Source: Chloroflexota bacterium
Lineage (GTDB): Bacteria; Chloroflexota; Anaerolineae; SpSt-313
Assembly: GCA_029553955.1 (NCBI GenBank)
Contig: JAKPJZ010000028.1
Location: 1 to 34,110, forward strand
Direction: 5' to 3'
DNA: 34,110 nt
In this document: positions 23,366 to 31,463 of the stretch, one piece after another
Position numbering within the stretch: the first letter of the stretch is position 1
How the letters are laid out: the number at the start of each line of letters is the position of its first letter
Notes under the pieces: model-generated
Databases searched by the model: none
Seen by the model: the letters and a program-made list of their open reading frames with translations, nothing else
What the model was told of the DNA's origin: nothing
Made by a program: the position numbers and the translations under genes

Positions 23366-24981
23366 TACAGCGCCACAATCAGCACCCCATACGGCTCCAG
23401 CTCGATATGGCCCAGGTCCACAGCGTCGCCCGCCCGCTCTGGCCAGCCCAGCAGGCAGCGGCCGGAGCCGCGCCCCGGCAGGCCAAAGCACCTGCGGCGT
23501 GCGGCGAAATTCAGCGCCACGAGCACGCGCTCCTCCCCAGCCACCCGCAGATAGGCGAACACCCCGCCGGGCACGCCATCGAGCGCTTGGTAGCCGCCGA
23601 ACGACAGGGCCGCAGAGCCCTTGCGCAGCCAGATCAGGCGGCGGTACCAGCGCAGCAGCGAGCCCGCGTCGGCCTCTTGCGCGGCCACATTGACCGTGGC
23701 GAACGCCGGGTGCACCGGCAGCCAGGGCCGCGTGCTGCTGAACCCGGCGTAGGGCGCCGCGCTCCACTGCATCGGTGTGCGCGCCACATCGCGGCCGGGG
23801 TGGAAGGGCCAGTAGTGCACGCCCACCGGATCGAGCCGCTCGTGGCGCCCCACGATGCCGTCGAGCATGCCAATCTCCTCGCCCATGTAAAGGAACGGGG
23901 TGCCGCGTAGCGTCAGCAGCAGCGCCGCCGCCACCCGGGCGCGCGCCGTCGTGGCCCTGCCGGCGGCGAAGCGGCTGGCATGGCGCGAATTATCGTGGTT
24001 CGAGAGAAAGTAGCACGGCCAGCCGCGGGCGCCGATGGCCTGCTCCCAGCGGTCCACCTCGTGGCGCAGGCGAGGGGCCGAGAAGGGTGCGTTCATAAAG
24101 CTAAAGTTGAACACCAGGTTGGCCCCTTCGCCGTGCTCCCCATAGTAGCGCGCCGCCTCGCGGGGGTCGTTCACATAGACCTCCGCCACGAGCATGCCGC
24201 CGGGGTAGCGGTCCACCAATTGGCGCATGCGGATGCCAGCGTCCACGGCCTCGGGGCGGTCCTTGTCATAGACATGGCGCTGCATCTCGTAGGGCCGGCG
24301 GCCGCAGCAGTGGGGGTTGCTGCGCAACCGCTCGTCCTTATAGACATAATTCAGCACGTCGATGCGAAAGCCGTCGACGCCCTTGCGCAGCCAGAACTCC
24401 ATCGCCCCGAGGATGGCCTGCGCCACCTCGGGGTTGCGCCAGTTGAGGTCGGGCTGCTCGGGCAGCGAGTTGTGGTAGTAGTATTGCTGGGTCTTGACGT
24501 CCCACGTCCAGGCAGGCCCGCCGAACACGCCCTGCCAGTTGTTGGGGCGCTTGCCGGGCCGCGGCGCGTCGCGCCAGATGTACCAGTCGCGTTTGGGGCT
24601 GCGCCGGCTGGCGCGCGACTCGACAAACCAGGGGTGCAGGTGCGAAGTGACCGAGGGCACCATGTCCATCAGGATGCGGATGCCGCGCTGGTGCGCTTCG
24701 TAGAGCAGGCGCTCGAAATCCTCCATGGTGCCGTACTGGGGGTCGATGGCCTGGTGGTCCATGATGTCGTAGCCGAAATCGTACTGCGGCGAGGGATACA
24801 CCGGGTTCAGCCAGATGGCGTCGATCCCCAGCGAACGCTCGGAGCCGTCGTTGAGGTAATCCAGCCGCTCGATGATGCCCTGCAGGTCACCGATGCCGTC
24901 GCCGTCGCTATCCTGAAAACTGCGCGGGTAGATTTGGTAGCAGACGGCCCGCTGCCACCATGCGGGTTGTGGGTCGGTCAT
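23365..24981 (-). CDS. GH13 alpha-glucosidase-like enzyme lacking the region-I Asn-His
   Basis: The 538-aa protein is a GH13 enzyme of the oligo-1,6-glucosidase type (WWQRAVCYQIYPRSFQDSDGDGIGDLQGI; region V QPDLN, about residues 176-180). The catalytic set is present: nucleophile Asp208 in GFRIDV, acid/base Glu267 in VAEVY, and Asp330 in SNHD. Region I, normally D-x-V-x-N-H-T-S, reads DMVPSVTSHLHPWF, so the conserved Asn-His is Ser-Val. In GH13 that His contacts the 6-hydroxyl of the -1 sugar, so altered specificity is likely. The ATG at 24981 has AGGAG 8 nt upstream. It lies 32 bp after the LacI gene, and the symporter and isomerase-like genes follow. No signal peptide: cytoplasmic. Confidence 0.88.
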   Translation of the reverse strand: MTDPQPAWWQRAVCYQIYPRSFQDSDGDGIGDLQGIIERLDYLNDGSERSLGIDAIWLNPVYPSPQYDFGYDIMDHQAIDPQYGTMEDFERLLYEAHQRGIRILMDMVPSVTSHLHPWFVESRASRRSPKRDWYIWRDAPRPGKRPNNWQGVFGGPAWTWDVKTQQYYYHNSLPEQPDLNWRNPEVAQAILGAMEFWLRKGVDGFRIDVLNYVYKDERLRSNPHCCGRRPYEMQRHVYDKDRPEAVDAGIRMRQLVDRYPGGMLVAEVYVNDPREAARYYGEHGEGANLVFNFSFMNAPFSAPRLRHEVDRWEQAIGARGWPCYFLSNHDNSRHASRFAAGRATTARARVAAALLLTLRGTPFLYMGEEIGMLDGIVGRHERLDPVGVHYWPFHPGRDVARTPMQWSAAPYAGFSSTRPWLPVHPAFATVNVAAQEADAGSLLRWYRRLIWLRKGSAALSFGGYQALDGVPGGVFAYLRVAGEERVLVALNFAARRRCFGLPGRGSGRCLLGWPERAGDAVDLGHIELEPYGVLIVAL

Positions 24982-25013
24982 CCCTTGCACTCCTGGCGCC
25001 AGCCACGAACCTG

Positions 25014-26054
25014 CTATCCCTCGCCCGGCGCCGCGCACGATTCGCGCACGACGAGCGTGGGCCGGAGCAACACGCGGCGCGCCGCGTCACTCGTGGCCGT
25101 CCCGTCGATGAGGCCCAGCAGCAGTGTCACGGCCTGGGCCGCCAGTTCGCCCACCGGCTGGCAGATGGTAGTCAGCGCGGGGCAGGCATCGGCGGCGCCT
25201 GCAATGTCGTCAAAGCCGATGATGGAGACGCTGCCCGGCACCCGCAGACCCAGGCGCTGCACGCCGCTCATGGCGCCCAGGGCGGCGAGGTCGGTGGCGC
25301 ACAGGATGGCGCTGGGCGGCTGCGCCAGGCTGAGCAGGTGCTGCGCCGCCTCCAACGCCGCGCCGCGGCTGTTGGCGCAGGTGCGCAGCCAGTCGTCTCG
25401 CGGGGCGAGCCCGTGCTCGGCACAGTAGCGGGCAAAGAGCTGCAGGCGCTCGTGCACCCCGCCGTGCTCCAGGTTGCCCAGGAACGCGATGCGGCGATGG
25501 CCGAGGCCCCAGAGATGGTCCAGGGCCAGCGCCACCCCGGCTGCCTCGTCGACGTTGACCATCGGGCCGGCGGCCTCCTGGCCGCAGGCGACGGCGACAA
25601 AGGGCGTATTGGCTTGGCGCAGCGTGGCGACGATGGTCTGGTCGCCCGGCAGGTCGCCCAAAAGCAGCAGCCCGTCAAACCAGTGGCTGTGCATGAACGC
25701 GATGTGCTGGCCGACGACCGCCAGGTCGTACTCTGCGTGGGCGAAGAGCAGGTCCACCCCCTGGGCGCGCGCCGCCTGCTGCACCGCGCGGCCCAGCAAG
25801 TTCAGGAAAGGGTCGCACAGGTCGCGCACAATGACGCCAATGACGCCGGTGCGCTGGGTGCGCAGCGCGGCGGCGAAGGGGTTGGGCCGGTAGCCCAAAC
25901 GCTGCGCCGCCTGCAGCACGCTCTCTCGTGTGGCGTCGCTGATGCGGATGTCGCCGCCTCGCGCGTTGAGCACGCGCGAGGCGGTGCTCGCCGAAACCCC
26001 AGCCGCCCGGGCAACATCGACAATGGTCACACGCCGCTGCACAGCCACTCCCAT
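25014..26054 (-). CDS. LacI-family transcriptional regulator, first gene of the second operon
   Basis: The 346-aa protein has the LacI HTH and hinge (VTIVDVARAAGVSASTASRVLN; VLQAAQRLGYRPNPFAAALRTQRT) and a sugar-binding core with RIAFLGN and SIIGFDDIAGA. The ATG at 26054 gives the longest form. A GTG at 26042, preceded by GGGAG, would also start just before the HTH and may be the real start. A promoter at 26090-26117 and a large palindrome (26058-26083) covering its start point lie just upstream, so autorepression of the LacI-GH13-symporter-isomerase operon is likely. The stop is 32 bp from the GH13 start. The effector is unknown, presumably the transported sugar or a product of the pathway. 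Confidence 0.92.
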   Translation of the reverse strand: MGVAVQRRVTIVDVARAAGVSASTASRVLNARGGDIRISDATRESVLQAAQRLGYRPNPFAAALRTQRTGVIGVIVRDLCDPFLNLLGRAVQQAARAQGVDLLFAHAEYDLAVVGQHIAFMHSHWFDGLLLLGDLPGDQTIVATLRQANTPFVAVACGQEAAGPMVNVDEAAGVALALDHLWGLGHRRIAFLGNLEHGGVHERLQLFARYCAEHGLAPRDDWLRTCANSRGAALEAAQHLLSLAQPPSAILCATDLAALGAMSGVQRLGLRVPGSVSIIGFDDIAGAADACPALTTICQPVGELAAQAVTLLLGLIDGTATSDAARRVLLRPTLVVRESCAAPGEG

Positions 26055-26057
26055 CCA

Positions 26058-26083
26058 GCAAACGTTCTACGTAAATCGTTTGC
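26058..26083. promoter_or_regulatory. Putative LacI-family operator, GCAAACG-N12-CGTTTGC
   Basis: Perfect 7-bp arms GCAAACG (26058-26064) and CGTTTGC (26077-26083) are separated by 12 bp. The arms are the half-sites of the common LacI-family operator type GCAAACGTTTGC, here spread apart. Each arm with its neighbouring bases might itself be an overlapping site. It covers the predicted start point of the promoter at 26090-26117 and lies immediately upstream of the LacI gene. Confidence 0.65.
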
Positions 26084-26089
26084 ACTGCC

Positions 26090-26117
26090 ATTATACCATA
26101 GATTCTGGAATTCGCAA
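26090..26117 (-). promoter_or_regulatory. Promoter of the second LacI operon
   Basis: On the minus strand, TTGCGA (complement of 26112-26117), a 16-bp spacer and a perfect TATAAT (complement of 26090-26095) form a promoter. The start point falls at about 26083, inside the operator palindrome. It would drive the LacI, GH13, symporter and isomerase-like genes. Confidence 0.7.
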
Positions 26118-26143
26118 GGGGGTTCGCAGACTCAGACTCGCTC

Positions 26144-26224
26144 GTAGCACCGGAGAAAGCGGGGGGGCCAGGGTCAAGGACCCGTTGGGTCCTCACCCTG
26201 GCCCCCCACCTTCTCCGGTACTAC
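26144..26224. terminator. Long imperfect hairpin downstream of selA
   Basis: Arms around GTAGCACCGGAGAA and TTCTCCGGTACTAC (13/14) enclose further pairing (GGGGGGCCAGGGT with its complement, and GGACCC/GGGTCC) to a short GTT loop. It lies 10 nt beyond the selA stop and before the promoter of the next operon, so it probably ends or insulates selA transcription. Confidence 0.65.
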
Positions 26225-26233
26225 AAACAGAGT

Positions 26234-27604
26234 CTACGCCAGCGCGCGTTCGAGGGCGTGCAGCAGGTCCGCCTCCTGTTCGGGCAGGACGGTGCGCGGG
26301 TCGAGGAGCAGGCGCTCCTCCTCGATGCGGCCGATGACCGCGGGGTCGCCCAGGCGCAGGCGACGCGCCAGGGCATCGGGCGAGGCCACGCGCAGCGCGG
26401 CGAGGGAGGTCGGCAGGGTCTCGCCCGGCAGCGAGCCGCCGCCCACGGTCGACACCCCCCGCACAACCTCGGCCGTTGCGCCCAGCGCCCTCAGCCGCCG
26501 CACCCAGCGCCGCGCGCGCCGGCGCACCTCCGCCGCGGGAGCGCCGATCATGCGCCAGATGGGGACCTCCTGCACGGCGCGGCCTGCCTGGTAGGCGGCC
26601 AGGGTGGCGCCCAGGGCGGCGATGGTGAGCTTGTCGACGCGCAGGGCGCGCGTGAGCGGATGGCGGCGCAGCGCGGCCACGAGCTCGGCGCGGCCGATGA
26701 TAATGCCCGCCTGAGGGCCCCCGAGGAGCTTGTCGCCGCTAAAGGTGACGAGGTCGGCCCCGGCCTGCAGGCATTCCTGCACCGTGGGCTCGTGGGCCAT
26801 GCCAAAGGCGGCCGTGTCGAGCAGCACGCCCGAGCCCAGGTCCACCACCAAGGGCAAGCCCCGCGCGTGGGCCACCTTGGCCAGCTCGGCGGTGGTGGGC
26901 TGGTGCACAAAGCCGCTGACGCGAAAGTTGCTCGTATGCACCTGCAGCAGCAGCGCCGTCTCGGCCCCGCAGGCGACCTCGAAATCGCGGGCGTAGGTGC
27001 GGTTAGTGGTGCCCACCTCCATCAGGCGCGCGCCGCTCTGCAGCAGGACGTCGGGAATGCGAAAGCCGCCGCCGATCTCCACGAGTTGGCCTCGCGAGAT
27101 AACGACCTCGCGCCCCGCAGCCAGCGCGCTGAGCGCCAGCAGGATGGCGCCGGCGTTGTTGTTCGTCAGCAACGCCGCCTCGGCGCCGGTCACGCGCTGC
27201 AGCACGCCCTCGGCATGAACGTAGCGCGAGCCGCGGCGGCCCGCCTCCAGGTCGTACTCGAGGTTGCTGTAGGCCGCCACCCGCGCCATGGCGGCGAGCG
27301 CGGCTGCCGAGAGCGGCGCGCGGCCCAGGTTGGTCTGCAGGATGACGCCTGAGGCATTGATCACCGGGCGCAGCGAGGGCTGCAGCCAGGCGCGGATGCG
27401 CTCGGCCGCGGCGGCGACCAGCGCAGGATGATCGGGTGCCGCGGCGCCACTGCGGACGGCGCGGCGCGCCTCATCGAGCACCTCGCGCACGGCGGCCAGC
27501 GCCGGCTCGCGCCCGCTCTCGGCCTCGAGCGCCAGCAGCTCGGGGTGGCCCAAGAGGGCATCGACGCTGGGCAGCCGGCGCAGCTCGGCCTGCAGGTCAG
27601 GCAT
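26234..27604 (-). CDS. selA: L-seryl-tRNA(Sec) selenium transferase
   Basis: The 456-aa protein matches SelA over its length: RPVINASGVILQTNLGRAPL, YDLEAGRRGSRYVHAEGVLQ, LTNNNAGAILLAL, VGTTNRTYARDFE and TFSGDKLLGGPQAGII with the PLP-binding Lys at about residue 292. The enzyme converts seryl-tRNA(Sec) to selenocysteinyl-tRNA(Sec) with selenophosphate. selB, selC and selD are not in this window. The ATG at 27604 overlaps the end of the alkyltransferase-like gene by 8 nt, with only a weak ribosome-binding site, so translation is probably coupled. The longer open frame upstream is a shadow of that gene. Confidence 0.93.
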   Translation of the reverse strand: MPDLQAELRRLPSVDALLGHPELLALEAESGREPALAAVREVLDEARRAVRSGAAAPDHPALVAAAAERIRAWLQPSLRPVINASGVILQTNLGRAPLSAAALAAMARVAAYSNLEYDLEAGRRGSRYVHAEGVLQRVTGAEAALLTNNNAGAILLALSALAAGREVVISRGQLVEIGGGFRIPDVLLQSGARLMEVGTTNRTYARDFEVACGAETALLLQVHTSNFRVSGFVHQPTTAELAKVAHARGLPLVVDLGSGVLLDTAAFGMAHEPTVQECLQAGADLVTFSGDKLLGGPQAGIIIGRAELVAALRRHPLTRALRVDKLTIAALGATLAAYQAGRAVQEVPIWRMIGAPAAEVRRRARRWVRRLRALGATAEVVRGVSTVGGGSLPGETLPTSLAALRVASPDALARRLRLGDPAVIGRIEEERLLLDPRTVLPEQEADLLHALERALA

Positions 27605-27917
27605 CGGGCGCCCCCGTCCAACTGTAGCGCGCCAGGTCAAGGCGGCCTGTGGCATCGAACACGACACCTTCCTCCTCGAGCAAGGCCTGCTGCATGGGCG
27701 TGCCGTCGGGCAGGCGCGCCGCCACGCTCGAGGCGCCGCGGCTGTTGACCACGCGGTACCAGGGCAGGCCTGCGGGACAATGGCGCATGGCCCAGCCCAC
27801 CGTGCGCCCGCCATGCGGCCGGCCGAGGCGCAGGGCGATATCGCCGTAGGTCATGATACGCCCAGGCGGGATGGCCGCCACGAGCTCGTAGACGCGACCA
27901 AAGAAATCGTCGTTCAT
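27597..27917 (-). CDS. Alkyltransferase-like protein (ATL), MGMT homologue without the Cys
   Basis: The 106-aa protein has the DNA-binding domain of O6-methylguanine-DNA methyltransferase: IPPGRIMTYGDIALRLG, GGRTVGWAMRHCPAG and LPWYRVVNSRG. In active transferases the motif is PCHRV. Here the alkyl-acceptor Cys is Trp53 (PWYRV), close to the PWHRV form of ATL proteins. ATLs bind O6-alkylguanine without repairing it and recruit nucleotide-excision repair. The Tyr in TYG and the Arg in GGRTVG are the base-flipping residues. The ATG at 27917 overlaps the tsaD stop by 4 nt. The His-to-Tyr change beside the Trp is a small departure from the usual ATL motif. Confidence 0.88.
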   Translation of the reverse strand: MNDDFFGRVYELVAAIPPGRIMTYGDIALRLGRPHGGRTVGWAMRHCPAGLPWYRVVNSRGASSVAARLPDGTPMQQALLEEEGVVFDATGRLDLARYSWTGAPDA

Positions 27918-28993
27918 GCTGCCCTCGCTACCTCCGGCAGGCGGGCGTTGGGCTCGATATCGAGCCCCCAGCCGGCCAGGTCGCCGCGCTGGAAGCGCCA
28001 GTAGGCGGCCGAGGCCACGATGGCGGCGTTGTCGGTGCACAGCGCCGGCGCGGGGATGCGCACCGGCACCGGCAGCACCTGGCGCATGCGCGTGCGCAGC
28101 CGCTCGTTGGCCGCCACGCCGCCCGCCAGCAGCACCTCGACGGCGCGGCATTGCTCGGCGGCGCGGCGCGTCTTTTCCACCAGCACGTCGACCACCGCCT
28201 CCTGAAAGCTGGCCGCCAGGTCGGGCACGGCCAAGCGCCGCATCACCGCGGGGGGCAGCGGCGTCGCCAGCTTGCGACCGCGGCGCGCCGCCTGGACGTC
28301 GCTATCCTCCACCAGGTGCAGCACGGCGGTCTTGAGGCCGCTAAAGCTGAAATCGAGGCTGTCGCCCAGCCAGGCGCGCGGCAACTGGAACGCGGTCGGA
28401 TCGCCGTTCTTGGCTGCCTCCTGGATGGCGGGGCCGCCGGGGTAGCTCAGGCCCAGCAGGCGCGCCACCTTGTCGAACGCCTCGCCGGCCGCATCGTCGA
28501 GGGTCTGCCCCAAGACACGGTAGGCGCCATGGTCCGACATCAGCGCCAGCAGCGTGTGCCCGCCCGAGACGACCAGGCACACCACCGGAAAGCCCGGCGC
28601 CTGCGGCAGCGGCTGGCCGGGCAACGCCAACCAGTTGGCATGGATGTGCGCCTCGAGGTGGTTCACGGCCACCAGGGGCAACTCCTGCGACCAGGCCAGC
28701 CCCTTGGCCACGTTCAGCCCCACCAACAGCGAGCCCGGCAGGCCCGGCCCATAGGTGGTGGCCACGGCGTCGATATCGGGCCAGGTGAGGCCAAACTGCT
28801 CCATCGCCTGGCGGATGGCGGGCACGATGGTGACGATGTGCTGGCGCGACGCCATCTCGGGAAAGACCCCGCCGTACTGCCGGTGCAGGTCGATCTGGCT
28901 GGCCACCACGTCCGACAGGATCAGCCGCCCGTCCTGCACCACGGCCACCGCCGTCTCGTCACAGGATGTCTCGATGCCCAGTATGCGTGTCAA
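27914..28993 (-). CDS. tsaD: tRNA N6-threonylcarbamoyladenosine transferase
   Basis: The 359-aa protein is a full-length TsaD (Kae1/Gcp family): ILGIETSCDETAVAVV at the start, HLEAHIHA with metal-binding His112 and His116, VVSGGHTLL, LDFSFSGLKTAV and CTDNAAIVA near the C-terminus. It transfers the threonylcarbamoyl group to A37 of ANN-decoding tRNAs in the cytoplasm, working with TsaB, TsaC and TsaE encoded elsewhere. The start is TTG at 28993, the only possible initiator at the family's N-terminus, with a poor upstream GGTGG. It heads a tight tsaD-ATL-selA operon with ATGA overlaps. Confidence 0.94.
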   Translation of the reverse strand: MTRILGIETSCDETAVAVVQDGRLILSDVVASQIDLHRQYGGVFPEMASRQHIVTIVPAIRQAMEQFGLTWPDIDAVATTYGPGLPGSLLVGLNVAKGLAWSQELPLVAVNHLEAHIHANWLALPGQPLPQAPGFPVVCLVVSGGHTLLALMSDHGAYRVLGQTLDDAAGEAFDKVARLLGLSYPGGPAIQEAAKNGDPTAFQLPRAWLGDSLDFSFSGLKTAVLHLVEDSDVQAARRGRKLATPLPPAVMRRLAVPDLAASFQEAVVDVLVEKTRRAAEQCRAVEVLLAGGVAANERLRTRMRQVLPVPVRIPAPALCTDNAAIVASAAYWRFQRGDLAGWGLDIEPNARLPEVARAA

Positions 28994-29008
28994 AGCGCAC
29001 CACCCTAA

Positions 29009-29240
29009 ATGCTTCCAACCAAATCCTGCGTTGCATGAGCACGTTGCCAGACGTCTGCTCCGAGTTGCACGATCAGCTCAGGCGCCACCTGGACGAGGTA
29101 CGAGGCCACGAATTACACGAATACACACGAAATATCCAGTCTCGATCTCCATTCGTGGCGACTCGTGCCATTCGTGGCCCACCCCGGTCGGCACCGGAGC
29201 ACGCTCCCACATCGCACAATCAACCTGGAAGCATCTAGCT
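29009..29240. repeat. ATTCGTG-rich dispersed element, copy 2, with terminal inverted repeats
   Basis: ATGCTTCCA (29009-29017) and TGGAAGCAT (29226-29234) are perfect inverted ends. Inside lie CACGAATTACACGAATA and CATTCGTGG words. The last 22 bp (29219-29240) match 20411-20432 with one difference. It fills essentially the whole gap between tsaD and the next gene and reaches that gene's stop codon (complement of 29235-29237). Confidence 0.75.
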
Positions 29241-31409
29241 TGCCGTTTGCGTCGGCACTGGCGTCGGCGCCTCGGCCGAGAGCGGCGCCATGTACACCTT
29301 GCCGCCGCTGCCCAGGTAGAGGCGCTGCTTGGCCTCGTCGACAGAGAGCCCGCTCAGGTCGGCGAGCTGCCCCTGCCCCTCCGCCGCCTTGAACTGGCGG
29401 ATGAACTGCCCCTGTTTGCTGAGTTGCACGACCCGTGCCAGCCCCGCATCGGCCACGTAGAGAAAGCCGTGCGCTTCATCATCGCCGCTGGCATAGATGG
29501 CCACCGGGTTGCGCAGCGGCTCGTCGAGCCCGCTGATGTTGAACGTCACCGGCCGGCCCGAGAGGTACTTGAGCACCGTGCCGTCGGCCATGAGCACATA
29601 GATGTAGCCGTCGATGGCCATGTCGACCGCGCCGCTGAGGTCCACGCTGCCGGGGTCGGCGATATAGTCCACCGGTGGGGCGGTATAGCCCGTGGCGCTG
29701 GGCACGTACTTGAGGATGCGGTTCAGCTGCGGGTCGAGCAGGTACAGGTTGCCCCCATAGCCCCCCGCGGCCGCCGGCTTTCTCCAGGTGCTGCTGTTGG
29801 CCACCGGCAAGACGGCCAGCCCCTGGGCCGGGCGCCACTCGAGCAGCGAGCCGTTGCGGTCGAGGAACACCAGCCCTGGCTCCCGGCGCTCGCCGCCGGC
29901 GGGCATCCACAGCAGGTCGATCAGCTCGCCCACGGCGGTGCCGGCGCGCGAATCGCCCTTTTGCACCAGCACGGCGCTGCCCTCCACCGGCGCCAGCGCA
30001 TCGCCCGCGGGGTTGAGCTGGCGCCCGTAGGCACGGTCGGCGCCGCGGTCGAGGATGAAGAGGTCCAGGTCGCGCGGCAACAGGCGCGCCACCTGCGCCT
30101 GGCCGTCAGCGCCCGCGGGCAGGTCGGCCAGCTCCCACAGGGTGTAGAGGCGGCGCACGCCCGACGCCGCGTCGAGCGCAGCCAGCACCTGCTCGCGCAG
30201 CGTGCTCACCTGCGGCTCGCCGGGGGCAATGGCCAGTGCTTGGTCGAGCAGGCCAATCGCCTGGCGCAGCGACACGCGCTGGGCTGCCGCATCGGGGGTG
30301 TTCGCGGCGGCCGTGCGCGCTTCGCCGGCCTGGCGTACCAGCTCGGCCACCCGCTGCCGTTGGTTGTGCTCGTACTGGTAGCGCACCCCAGCAACGAGCG
30401 CCAGCACGAGCAGCGGCAGCAGGATGGCCAGCGCCACCACCAGGCGCGTCGCCTGGCGCTGCGGCGCGGGCGACGTGGCCGCAGCCGGCCGCCGCTGTGG
30501 ACGGGCGGCGCCGCCAGGCCGCTCGGGCAACACGCGCCGCAACAGCCCCAGCACCTGGCTCGGGCTGCGCCGCCGCGGCTGAGGCCGCTCGCCCGGCCCC
30601 TGGGAGCGGCGCGCAGCCGTCGCCGGCATGGGCTGGGGCGCCGGGCGCTCATCGCGCGCTGCCGCGGGCCGCTCGTCGTCGCGCCCGGCCGCGCCCGGCT
30701 CGCGCGCCGCCAGCGTGACGATGAGCGCGCGCACATCCTGGCCCGCCGCCAGCGCCAGCAGCCGGCGCTGCGCCGTCTCGCCGCCATCGGCGATGGCCTC
30801 GGCGATGGCCCTGGGCGACGCCACGCGATCGAGCGCCGGCGAAGCCATGACGAGCACCTGGCCCGTGTCGGGCGTGGCGTGGTAGAACTGGGGCTCGACG
30901 ACGCGGCGCACCCCCAGCGGGGGCCAGGCGGCGCGCTCGGCTTCGCCAGGAATGGCCTGGCTCAGCCATGGCGAGTCTTCGGGGAAGCGGCGCAGCCCAT
31001 CGGCCTGCACCAGGTAGGCCAGCGCCGGGCCAATCTGGCCCAGGTAGAGGTCGCCGTCACGCAAGACGACGCAGCTCACCCCGGCCACGCCCCGTTGCTC
31101 GCGCGGCGAGTTCAGGTTCTCCTCAAAGAGCCAGTCATTGGCCGCGCGCAGCGCCTGGCCGATGCCGCCGGTGACCGAGCCGGCCGCCTGGTAGTACTCA
31201 TCCTGCATGATCTGCGCCAGATGCCCGAGAGTGTACGCCGGGTCGGGCAGGCCGCCCAGCACCTCGATGAGCAGGTACATGGCGCCCCGGTGGCGCCGCG
31301 AAGCCGGCACGGCTGCGCCCTCAGCCACCACGATGCCGAGCGGACGCTGTTGCAGCGCCCCCTCTCTGATGGCGAACTGGTGCACCACAGTTTTAAAGCT
31401 GGCCTCCAT
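29235..31409 (-). CDS. PP2C-like/beta-propeller single-pass membrane protein
   Basis: The 724-aa protein has an N-terminal domain (about 1-235) resembling PP2C phosphatases (GVAGVSCVVLRDGDLYLGQIGPALAYLV). The usual GDSR reads GPAL and metal-binding Asp motifs are not evident, so it is probably inactive. An Arg/Pro/Ala-rich linker (240-320), one membrane segment (about 323-343), a TPR-like helical stretch and a C-terminal NHL/propeller-like domain follow (LYLLDPQLNRILKY, GYIYVLMADGTVLKYLSG, HGFLYVADAGLARVVQLSKQG). It looks like a sensor or scaffold linking cytoplasmic PP2C-like and extracytoplasmic propeller parts. The ATG at 31409 has GAGGAG 7 nt upstream. Substrate and partner are unknown. 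Confidence 0.75.
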   Translation of the reverse strand: MEASFKTVVHQFAIREGALQQRPLGIVVAEGAAVPASRRHRGAMYLLIEVLGGLPDPAYTLGHLAQIMQDEYYQAAGSVTGGIGQALRAANDWLFEENLNSPREQRGVAGVSCVVLRDGDLYLGQIGPALAYLVQADGLRRFPEDSPWLSQAIPGEAERAAWPPLGVRRVVEPQFYHATPDTGQVLVMASPALDRVASPRAIAEAIADGGETAQRRLLALAAGQDVRALIVTLAAREPGAAGRDDERPAAARDERPAPQPMPATAARRSQGPGERPQPRRRSPSQVLGLLRRVLPERPGGAARPQRRPAAATSPAPQRQATRLVVALAILLPLLVLALVAGVRYQYEHNQRQRVAELVRQAGEARTAAANTPDAAAQRVSLRQAIGLLDQALAIAPGEPQVSTLREQVLAALDAASGVRRLYTLWELADLPAGADGQAQVARLLPRDLDLFILDRGADRAYGRQLNPAGDALAPVEGSAVLVQKGDSRAGTAVGELIDLLWMPAGGERREPGLVFLDRNGSLLEWRPAQGLAVLPVANSSTWRKPAAAGGYGGNLYLLDPQLNRILKYVPSATGYTAPPVDYIADPGSVDLSGAVDMAIDGYIYVLMADGTVLKYLSGRPVTFNISGLDEPLRNPVAIYASGDDEAHGFLYVADAGLARVVQLSKQGQFIRQFKAAEGQGQLADLSGLSVDEAKQRLYLGSGGKVYMAPLSAEAPTPVPTQTAS

Positions 31410-31463
31410 GCAGACGCTCCTCGGCTGGCCTGCCGCTCCCGCCTATCCCCTACCTGTTCCGCC

